Under the pieces are notes generated by a model. The model saw nothing but the letters and a program-made list of their open reading frames with translations, was not told the DNA's origin and made no database searches. Made by a program: the position numbers and the translations under genes. From Anabaena sp. FACHB-1237 (lineage in GTDB: Bacteria; Cyanobacteriota; Cyanobacteriia; Cyanobacteriales; Nostocaceae): a stretch of DNA of 64,000 nucleotides. The stretch covers positions 1 through 64,000 of the forward strand of contig NZ_JACJPV010000005.1 of assembly GCF_014696225.1 (NCBI RefSeq), written 5' to 3'. Below, one piece after another: positions 8,785-15,509 of this stretch (position 1 is the stretch's first letter; each line of letters opens with the position of its first letter).

Positions 8785-9990
8785 ATGTCTGACTCCCAAA
8801 AAACCGCTCAAGTAAGTGCTGCTGTTGCAAAACTTTACGATACCTACCCCTTTCCTCCTGAACCTATCCTGGATGAACCACCTCCAGGTTATAATTGGCG
8901 CTGGAATTGGTTAGCAGCTTACAATTTCTGTACTGGTAGAAAACCTGGAAAACAAGATATTCGCATCCTTGACGCTGGTTGTGGTTCAGGAGTCAGTACA
9001 GAATATTTAGTACATCTTAACCCCTACGCTCAGGTTGTAGCTATAGATATTAGTGCTGGAACCTTGGAAGTTGCCAAAAAACGCTGTCAAAGTTCCGGTG
9101 CTAATCGTGTAGAATTTCATCATCTCAGTTTATATGATATTGAACAAATACCAGGACAATTCGATTTAATTAATTCCGTTGGTGTCCTTCATCATTTACC
9201 TGATCCCATTCGCGGTATTCAAGCATTAGCGAAAAAACTCGCTCCTGGTGGAATTATGCACATTTTTGTCTATGGAGAATTGGGTAGATGGGAAATACAA
9301 CTAATGCAGCAAGCGATCGCTCTCCTCCAAGGTGACAAACGTGGAGACTATCGGGATGGTGTGCAAATAGGCAGAAAAATCTTTGCTTCTTTACCACAAA
9401 ATAACCGTCTTGTCAAGAGAGAACAGGAAAGATGGTCATTAGAAAACCAACGGGATGAATGTTTTGCGGATATGTACGTACATCCCCAGGAATTTGATTA
9501 TAATATTGATACATTGTTTGAATTAATTGATGCTTCTGGATTGGACTTTGTAGGGTTTTCTAATCCTAGTTTTTGGCAACTGGAAACCTTACTAGAAAAA
9601 GCACCGGAGTTAATTGAACGAACGCAGGAATTAACGCAACGTCAACGGTACAGACTAGTAGAATTATTGAATCCTGATGTAGCACATTATGAGTTTTTCC
9701 TCAGTCGTCCTCCATTACCGAAAATGGACTGGTTAGCAGATAACAGTTTATTAATAGCAGTACCGGAACTTAACCCTTGCATAGATGGGTTTCCCAGTAA
9801 ATGTTTATTTAATTATGATTATCAAATCATCAATTTATCCACCACAGAAATAGAATTTTTGCAAGAATGTGATGGGGTTTTAACGGTATCTCAAATAATA
9901 GAAAAAATCACCACTACAGGAAATACAACATTAACAATTTCTGAAATTAGAAACCTGGTTAAACAACAAATAATAATGTTGACTCCATGA
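8785..9990 (+). CDS. Class I SAM-dependent methyltransferase
   Basis: A 401-residue protein. The Rossmann methyltransferase domain occupies about residues 15-190, with motif I LDAGCGSGVSTEYL, the acidic residue at the end of strand 2 (VVAIDIS), FDLINSVGVLHHL as motif IV and LAPGGIMHIFVYGELG behind it. The C-terminal 200 residues form an additional helical region ending in a winged-helix-like segment (LQECDGVLTVSQIIEKI). The acceptor substrate is unknown. It begins at an ATG at 8785 and is followed at 9 bp by an R1 element in reverse orientation, which may supply its transcript end. Confidence 0.88.
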   Translation: MSDSQKTAQVSAAVAKLYDTYPFPPEPILDEPPPGYNWRWNWLAAYNFCTGRKPGKQDIRILDAGCGSGVSTEYLVHLNPYAQVVAIDISAGTLEVAKKRCQSSGANRVEFHHLSLYDIEQIPGQFDLINSVGVLHHLPDPIRGIQALAKKLAPGGIMHIFVYGELGRWEIQLMQQAIALLQGDKRGDYRDGVQIGRKIFASLPQNNRLVKREQERWSLENQRDECFADMYVHPQEFDYNIDTLFELIDASGLDFVGFSNPSFWQLETLLEKAPELIERTQELTQRQRYRLVELLNPDVAHYEFFLSRPPLPKMDWLADNSLLIAVPELNPCIDGFPSKCLFNYDYQIINLSTTEIEFLQECDGVLTVSQIIEKITTTGNTTLTISEIRNLVKQQIIMLTP

Positions 9991-9998
9991 TAATGAAT

Positions 9999-10106
9999 TA
10001 CAGTACATTCCATCTACATGAGGTACACTATGAACACAGCAAGATTCCTGTGTTACAAGGGTTTTATCATTAACATCTGTACCTCATAATAACGGAAACT
10101 GCTGTA
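9999..10106 (-). repeat. R1 MITE-like palindromic element
   Basis: Full-length 108-bp R1 copy in reverse orientation, with TACAG and CTGCTGTA ends, 9 bp behind the methyltransferase stop codon. Confidence 0.85.
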
Positions 10107-10192
10107 TATTCCTGACTTCTGATATTATTTGATCATTTATTGATAGGCTAAAAAAAAGAAGTCAGGGATATTTCTGTTAAACTGTTCTATTA

Positions 10193-10429
10193 TTAAAAAG
10201 TTTCGAGAATGAGCATTTTCAATTGATTTGGATGACTCCTGAAAGTGAAAGATTTACCGCAACCCAAAATCTGCGCTTGAAATATTTGGATAAGCCTTTA
10301 ATTTGATTTACAGATTTATCATCAATGGCTGTCATGAAAGAATTAAAGATTAATCTAATTTTAAATGGTGATGACTATTTTAATCAGGTTGGGATGGGAT
10401 TTATTAAAGTTCCTAGTTTTTATACCTGA
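10193..10429 (+). pseudogene. PIN-domain (VapC-like) toxin remnant
   Basis: One frame reads the C-terminal part of a VapC-type PIN ribonuclease: EHFQLIWMTPESERFTATQN, LRLKYLDKP, then FTDLSSMAVMKELKIN, LNGDDYFNQVGMGFIKVP. An in-frame TGA interrupts it between KPLI and FTDLSS, exactly where intact relatives usually carry a serine codon. The N-terminal half and its first catalytic aspartate are missing, and no antitoxin gene lies upstream. It is therefore a truncated toxin gene with an extra nonsense mutation. Confidence 0.7.
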
Positions 10430-10564
10430 AATTACCAATATTCGGATTTTAACCCTAATTTCATTAAGTTTAATCAAAATAGCGATCGCATTTGGCAAGT
10501 TTTTGAAACTGAACTTCCCCCGTTCATTTGTACTACCTTGCATTATTAGCTTGATATTAGATGG

Positions 10565-11182
10565 TTATTGAGATGCCAGAATCTCTACTAAAATCCGCAA
10601 AAGCTCCTCTAAGTCAGCAGGAACACGGTATAAATCTAGGTCTTGAGTTATTATACGACCCTGAGGATCAAATTGCCCAAACTGCCAAATATTGCCGGTG
10701 GAAACAGCACCATGTAATATATTATTGTCTGATTCAATCCATTGATAAAGCGCGATTAATTCCACTGCTAACTGTAAAAAACCTTTTTCTAGGTCTTCAT
10801 TTTTAGCTTCTACAACCAGAAAAACCTGAGAATTTTCGATAAGGTAGTCCAAAGAACCTTTTAATTGATGGTTGACAACTATGGGATATTCAATATTCAG
10901 GGTGGCCTGTGTGTAGTGTAGCAGGTCTGTTAATACTGGAGCAATCAAAAATTCTCGACGTGCAATTTCACTGGTAAGACTCAGACGAGGCAATATTTCT
11001 TCAATGCGTGTTTTTAAGTCAGGTAGACGATCAAGATCATGAGTAGATTGTGGTAATTTTAAACTACGACGTTCTAAATTAACATTAAAATAAGCTAAAA
11101 TATCCTGTGGCGCAAAGTTCAGTTTAAAATAATCTGCAAATGTATAAGATTGTTCTGGATTGATAATATTTCTTTTTGGCAT
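10565..11182 (-). CDS. PD-(D/E)XK nuclease-like hypothetical protein
   Basis: A 205-residue cyanobacterial hypothetical. The middle has the pattern of a PD-(D/E)XK fold: an aspartate in GSLDYLI (D112), then a beta-strand ending in the E-x-K pair of VFLVVEAKNEDLEKG (E125, K127), then a helix with LAVELIAL, and a conserved GAVSTGNIWQF strand. The protein encoded at 52540-53142 has the same order of motifs ([32 protein letters not shown]), so the two are paralogues. There is no neighbouring methyltransferase or restriction subunit. A strong candidate promoter with a conserved leader lies about 130-180 bp upstream (11310-11361). Nuclease activity is inference only. Confidence 0.7.
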   Translation of the reverse strand: MPKRNIINPEQSYTFADYFKLNFAPQDILAYFNVNLERRSLKLPQSTHDLDRLPDLKTRIEEILPRLSLTSEIARREFLIAPVLTDLLHYTQATLNIEYPIVVNHQLKGSLDYLIENSQVFLVVEAKNEDLEKGFLQLAVELIALYQWIESDNNILHGAVSTGNIWQFGQFDPQGRIITQDLDLYRVPADLEELLRILVEILASQ

Positions 11183-11309
11183 TCTTGATATATCGTTAGT
11201 AACTATTTAACTTAAGTTACTAGTTATTTAGTTAAAGTTGCTAAAGTAATTCATAATGAAATCGCTATTTTTATTCTGTTCATCCTTAAATTCTGGATAT
11301 CTTGATTTA

Positions 11310-11361
11310 GATAGTTCTTCCTCGTCAATAGTACTATAACAAATCCAAAATTATTTGTCAA
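11310..11361 (-). promoter_or_regulatory. Promoter/leader cassette P1
   Basis: On the minus strand TTGACA (11356-11361) and TATAGT (11333-11338) are separated by exactly 17 bp. Six bases after the -10 begins GACGAGGAAGAACTATC. The same promoter spacing plus this start sequence occurs at 50774-50825 and 57061-57112. It points to the hypothetical gene starting at 11182. Confidence 0.65.
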
Positions 11362-11454
11362 GCCCCTAATTAATTTTTTGCTGGGGTTTTTTGAAGTACC
11401 AGTTATGGAAAATACTTAAGTTATGTAATTTATCTAAGTAAATCAACAGAAGCA

Positions 11455-11534
11455 GGTTGGGTTGGGGTACAAAACCCAACACTTAGCTTAATATTGATGG
11501 CAATATGTTGGGTTTAACTTCTTTTAACCCAACC
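11455..11534. repeat. Inverted repeat GGTTGGGTT...AACCCAACC
   Basis: Nested inverted repeats of a GTTGGGTT word over 80 bp; resembles the TTGGGTT-type small dispersed elements of cyanobacteria. No gene inside. Confidence 0.6.
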
Positions 11535-11549
11535 TACTAGCTAGGGAAA

Positions 11550-11618
11550 AATCCTTGATTTTTAACCTGCGTAGGCGGGTTTTGCCTGTGTAGACGCGAT
11601 TTCCAATCGCAGATTTTT
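11550..11618 (+). repeat. R5 dispersed repeat
   Basis: AAATCCTTGATTTTTAACC, then TGCGTAGGCGGGTTTTGCCT, then GTAGACGCGATTTCCAATCGC. The same sequence recurs in reverse at 26605-26671 and in part at 28502-28557. Confidence 0.75.
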
Positions 11619-11644
11619 GTGGTAATTTAGAGTTTACTAAATAT

Positions 11645-12103
11645 CTAAATATCGCCGCGAATTTCTTCTACTACACCATCACGCAGCACTATTTCCACTT
11701 GCATTTTACTAATTAAGTTATCTCCTACTTCAGCGCGAAAAACACTTTCCATCTGAAATTGGTTAACTTCTTGATCCAATTCCAATAGTTGCACTTGTTG
11801 GAGATTTTGCAACATTTGATTTTTTTGTTCTAATAGTTCACTTTTCTTTTGGTTTACCTGTAGTTGGATATTATCCATTTGTTGTAGTGTTTGAGGACCT
11901 GGTGGTTGTATACTCTGCTTTTGAATAGCACTTATCGCTCTTTGTCCTTCCATTTCTAATTGTTGCAGTTGTTGATCAATTTGATTGATTTGTGCTTGTA
12001 ACTGCTCTTGTACTTCATTTTTCCACAAGGTAGTGACTATAGCTTTGACGTTAACAGGACGTTTTAACAAGAGTTGTGGGCTATTTTGGTTAGATATATC
12101 CAT
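11645..12103 (-). CDS. YlqD-family protein
   Basis: A 152-residue protein matching the YlqD family: an N-terminal beta segment (LLLKRPVNVKAIVTTLWKNE), a long glutamine-rich coiled coil (about residues 35-120, with QLQAQINQIDQQLQQLEM), and a C-terminal beta segment (VGDNLISKMQVEIVLRDG-V-EIRG). The function of the family is unknown. It lies 82 bp behind the acyl-ACP synthetase gene on the same strand and may be co-transcribed with it. Confidence 0.85.
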   Translation of the reverse strand: MDISNQNSPQLLLKRPVNVKAIVTTLWKNEVQEQLQAQINQIDQQLQQLEMEGQRAISAIQKQSIQPPGPQTLQQMDNIQLQVNQKKSELLEQKNQMLQNLQQVQLLELDQEVNQFQMESVFRAEVGDNLISKMQVEIVLRDGVVEEIRGDI

Positions 12104-12185
12104 AAAGTTTGAGGTTTACTCTCTCTATATTTGGTGATTTTTGGCTTTTTTTTGATGTTTATGGAAAAAATACCCTTTTATAAGG

Positions 12186-14150
12186 CTATTTACTAAACAT
12201 TCGGTTAATGATATCAGAGTATTTATCCATGACGATATGACGACGAATTTTTAAGGTTTGTGTCATTAGGCCATTTTCTATGGAAAATTGCTCTTCTATA
12301 AGTTGAAATGGTCCTATTCTATCATCGGCTCGATATCCAGGGCGGTTTTGCACTTCTGAGTTTATTTCTTGCCTAAATAAGTCCTGGACTATTTTACTCT
12401 CTAAGTCAATTTTTTCACTAACTATGTTTTGAGTTTCTAGCCATTTTTGTAATGCTTCGATATTGGGTACTATTAATGCTCCTAAACTCCGTTGATCTTG
12501 TCCCACTAACATGATTTGATCAATGTAGGGCGATCGCAAACAAGCATCTTCAATAGGTTGAGGTTCTATATTCTCACCATTGGTTAAAACTATGGTATCT
12601 TTAGCTCTTCCCGTCAAGACTAAATCATTTTGTAGTGTTACCCAACCCAAATCTCCACTATCAAACCATCCTTTACTATCTATAGCTTTAGCTGTAGCTT
12701 CTGGATTTTGATAGTATCCTTGCATGATTTGGGGACCTTTGAGTAGGACTAAACCTCTTTCCCCTGGAGGTAATGGTTTTCTGGTTTCAGGATGGACTAT
12801 TTTTACTTCTGTTCCTGGTACGGGTTGTCCTGATGCTCCCAGTACATTTCGCCAAGGACGACGTGCATTTGTTACTGGTGCTGTCTCCGTAAGTCCATAT
12901 CCTTGTAAGATGTTAATACCAACGGCTTCAAAAAAAGTGTCTATATGTCGAGGTAATGCACCACCCCCACTGAGGACGTGCTTTATTCTTCCGCCGGTAG
13001 CTTCCCGCACTTTTTGATATACTATTTTTTCGCCGAGTTTGTGTAAGGGTAGGATAATTACCGCTTGTATTTGGCTGGTTATTTTTTCTATGGGAGAGGG
13101 ATTAGTTTTTTCTAATCTTAACCCTTTAGCGATTCCTTGTAGTCTCATATATTTGGTACTATTTCCCACAAGGAAGTTAATTAACTTTTGTTTAGTTGGA
13201 GGTTGATCTCTAAACTGCTTTTGTATTCCTTCGTAAATTGATTCCCACAAACGTGGAACAGCGATCATGTAATGGGGTTTATATTTTTTCAGGTCATTTT
13301 TAACTGAACGCAAATTAGTGTAAATCTGTGTACAACCTTGAGATAGTAAGTAATACTCGCCAGTACGTTCATAACTGTGCCATGTAGGTAAAATACTTAA
13401 AACCACTTCTCCCGGTGTAGGAGGAATTACTACCCCTAATGTAACAACTTGGTGTAATAAATTACGATGAGATAACATGACACCTTTAGGTTTTCCTGTG
13501 GTACCAGAGGTATATATTAGGGTTGCTAAATCTTCTAATTGTCTGGGTGCGGGTATAAAATTATGATTTGTGCCTATTTCTAAAAGTTGAGAAAAATTGA
13601 GAATTTGTAAACTGTCTTCTGGTGGTGTTTCATCAGATAGTAAAATTACAAATTGTATGGGTAAATCATTAAGACGTTCTCTTAATTTTTGCAATGTTTT
13701 AATATCTTCCACTACTAAAGCTGTACTACCACTATTAGCAATAATAAATAGTAATTCCTCTTTTTCAGCTTGGGAACTACGCACAGCGTTTACTGCACCT
13801 GCTGTCATAATACCTTGGTCAGCAATAAACCATCTAGGACTATTATCTGCTATTAAAGAAAGGCGATCGCCTGATTTCACACCTAATGATTGTAAACCAT
13901 TGGCAAATAATTGGATATTTTCTGCTAATTCTCGATAGGTAATTTTAATTTCTGGTTTAGTATGGGGACTATGTAAAGCGACAATATTAGCAAACTTCTG
14001 AGCAGCTAAAGGCCACACCTCTGATAAACTATGAACATGGGTATAATCAGCTAAATTTCTTAGTGCCTGTCTTTCCTGATCAGAAATATTACTTAAAAAA
14101 GACGCTAGAGTAGGATTTGCTTGAATCATAGTTTGATTAAAGTTATTCAA
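12186..14150 (-). CDS. aas: Long-chain acyl-ACP/acyl-CoA synthetase
   Basis: A 654-residue AMP-forming fatty-acid ligase. In cyanobacteria this enzyme (Aas) activates free fatty acids with ATP and loads them on acyl carrier protein, recycling membrane fatty acids. The AMP-binding signature YTSGTTGKPKG is at residues 213-223. The adenylate-binding GYGLTET lies near 425 and the hinge motif SGDLGW near 505. The C-terminal domain follows, with TGRAKDTIVL and NGENIEPQPIE. Length and the insertion after residue 320 fit the FadD15/Aas type. Whether ACP or CoA is the acceptor cannot be read from the sequence. An in-frame ATG seven codons further in is an alternative start. Confidence 0.9.
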   Translation of the reverse strand: MNNFNQTMIQANPTLASFLSNISDQERQALRNLADYTHVHSLSEVWPLAAQKFANIVALHSPHTKPEIKITYRELAENIQLFANGLQSLGVKSGDRLSLIADNSPRWFIADQGIMTAGAVNAVRSSQAEKEELLFIIANSGSTALVVEDIKTLQKLRERLNDLPIQFVILLSDETPPEDSLQILNFSQLLEIGTNHNFIPAPRQLEDLATLIYTSGTTGKPKGVMLSHRNLLHQVVTLGVVIPPTPGEVVLSILPTWHSYERTGEYYLLSQGCTQIYTNLRSVKNDLKKYKPHYMIAVPRLWESIYEGIQKQFRDQPPTKQKLINFLVGNSTKYMRLQGIAKGLRLEKTNPSPIEKITSQIQAVIILPLHKLGEKIVYQKVREATGGRIKHVLSGGGALPRHIDTFFEAVGINILQGYGLTETAPVTNARRPWRNVLGASGQPVPGTEVKIVHPETRKPLPPGERGLVLLKGPQIMQGYYQNPEATAKAIDSKGWFDSGDLGWVTLQNDLVLTGRAKDTIVLTNGENIEPQPIEDACLRSPYIDQIMLVGQDQRSLGALIVPNIEALQKWLETQNIVSEKIDLESKIVQDLFRQEINSEVQNRPGYRADDRIGPFQLIEEQFSIENGLMTQTLKIRRHIVMDKYSDIINRMFSK

Positions 14151-14468
14151 GTGGTTTGTGTGTGATCATCAGAACCCGTAAAAAAGAAGTCAATGGTTTT
14201 GATCATGATTATCTAGTATAATTTATTGATGAAAATATTAAATGTGACACTTGTGTAAGTTAACTGCCTAATTTCTCACAAAAGTCTACCGTTTTTATCA
14301 AGATTTTTTGCTCCTATTTATAAAAACTTATGCTAAACTGATTTTATATAAAGTAAAACCTATGGTTTAAGCTAGTTTAATGACCAGCTTGAGTCATAAA
14401 TGGGTGAGATTTTACCACCTTAACTTTATTAATTGTAATTTATGTGGGGGTGATTCCCAATAAGTTCG
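14151..14468. other. Intergenic, nothing recognised
   Basis: Divergent spacer between aas and a small membrane-peptide gene. AT-rich; it must hold the aas promoter, but no convincing -35/-10 pair, repeat or RNA gene was found. Confidence 0.4.
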
Positions 14469-14708
14469 ATGGAAGTATTATTAATTACTGTGATTAACGT
14501 TGCTGCTTGTATAACTTTGCCTAAACTATTATCTGTATTTTTAAGTCGTAAATCCCCCAATTGTCAAACTTCTAAAAAAGATTCTTCGTTAGCAGCAGCG
14601 AAAAACAAACTTACCAGTTTTCCGTACTGTACAGTTTACAATATAACTGGTACTCAATATTGTAAATTCAGACCGCGTTTTTGCGATCAATGTTCTCCCA
14701 ATAGTTGA
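14469..14708 (+). CDS. Small membrane protein with Cys-rich tail
   Basis: A 79-residue frame beginning with one hydrophobic helix (MEVLLITVINVAACITLPKL) followed by LLSVFLSRKSPN. The C-terminal 30 residues contain four cysteines (Y-C-TVYN, Q-Y-C-KF, RF-C-DQ-C). The N-terminal third matches the 35-residue peptide encoded at 15372-15479 (pattern V-ITLPKLLS-FLSRKS against V-LALPRLLS-AFARKS), which supports both as real genes. No strong Shine-Dalgarno is visible. Function unknown. Confidence 0.5.
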   Translation: MEVLLITVINVAACITLPKLLSVFLSRKSPNCQTSKKDSSLAAAKNKLTSFPYCTVYNITGTQYCKFRPRFCDQCSPNS

Positions 14709-15371
14709 TAGGAGTTAGGAGAACTGATAGAATGCCCAAGTCATCATTGCTCTAGCTGTTTTGTTCCTTAATTTCCGTTTCTTTTTGACAACCATTTGGG
14801 AAGTCTCAAAAGTAGGAAGTACAATCACATCATAGTTTTTAGCTAGATAGGAGCAAACTTGTTTATGGCACTCAGAACGGAGGTTTTTAATCTTAGTTCT
14901 GAGTCTTTCCATTGCTAGTCTTAGCTTGTATCTAAGTCGTTTGAATTTGTGTCCAATACTTAGATCATGTTTTGATTTAAGTTTATCAAGATGTGAGCAA
15001 AGTTTGGCTATTTTGCTGAAATCTCCACACTCTACTTTTTGTGTAATAGGGAAGACCAGTCATCCCTTTTTCCTGCTGATAACGTGCATTAAAGTTTGAT
15101 TTAAACGATTTAAACTTGTGTAGCCAATAATTTTATACAGTTATTACATACAGTTATTACTACAATATCATATTCTCACAGCTAAACAAAGCATCCCTTC
15201 ACCTAATTCCTTAACATTTCTTAACATTTGTACATAAATCTAAACATCATTTTCATTTATATCAATGACAAGAAATTCAAAAAATGGATTTTGTACAATT
15301 GTGGTCTTTTTAATGGAAACTAAAGATCATAACAAAAAAACCATAGCAAATTTCAGCAGTGAGAATAATTT
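14709..15371. other. Region with TnpB remnant
   Basis: Holds the decayed transposase fragment at 14715-15059. From 15060 to 15371 the DNA is AT-rich with a short direct repeat of ATACAGTTATTAC near 15135-15160 and no gene. Confidence 0.5.
14715..15059 (-). pseudogene. TnpB (IS200/IS605 OrfB) fragment
   Basis: The minus strand reads the central part of a TnpB protein without its ends: ECGDFSKIAKLCSHLDKLKS, then HKFKRLRYKLRLAMERLR, then KIKNLRSECHKQVCSYLAKN and VIVLPTFETSQMVVKK, ending KTARAMMTWAFYQF-S-stop. The RuvC-like aspartate region, zinc finger and C-terminus are absent, and an in-frame TGA bounds it at 15060-15062. The tail stops just behind the small membrane-protein gene. No TnpA gene or element ends were found nearby. 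Confidence 0.8.
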
Positions 15372-15479
15372 ATGACTTTAATTGATTGTGTATTCTTAAC
15401 CATTGTTAGCACTGTTATTTGTTTAGCTTTACCCAGGTTATTATCCATAGCTTTTGCTAGAAAATCAACTCTTAACTAA
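15372..15479 (+). CDS. 35-residue membrane peptide
   Basis: A short frame, ATG at 15372 to TAA at 15477-15479, encoding MTLIDCVFLTIVSTVICLAL followed by PRLLSIAFARKSTLN. It is a single predicted membrane helix with a basic tail. Its similarity to the N-terminus of the protein at 14469-14708 is the main reason to call it. A TnpB remnant lies between the two copies. Function unknown. Confidence 0.45.
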   Translation: MTLIDCVFLTIVSTVICLALPRLLSIAFARKSTLN

Positions 15480-15509
15480 CTTTTAACTAATCTTAATTGA
15501 GATAATTAG

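Larger units (their letters stand above)
9991..10564. other. Intergenic region with R1 and PIN remnant
   Basis: Holds an R1 copy (9999-10106), a long-loop inverted repeat built from CCTGACTTCT and AGAAGTCAGG (about 10110-10168, a diverged H1-like hairpin), and the decayed PIN-domain fragment. From 10430 to 10564 I see nothing recognisable. Confidence 0.6.
11183..11644. other. Intergenic region with promoter and repeats
   Basis: Contains the minus-strand promoter/leader cassette P1 (11310-11361), a GGTTGGGTT/AACCCAACC inverted repeat and a copy of repeat R5. The segment downstream of P1 (11280-11305) resembles the ATCCAGGATTTTAAGGAT-type sequence also seen at 53360-53610. Confidence 0.6.

Noticed and set aside
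10361-10571. Two overlapping short frames behind the PIN remnant
   Set aside because: They run on opposite strands through the same AT-rich DNA, partly over the PIN fragment, without domain or start signals.
12724-13017. Plus-strand frame of 97 codons
   Set aside because: It lies inside aas in antisense; codon pattern is that of a shadow.
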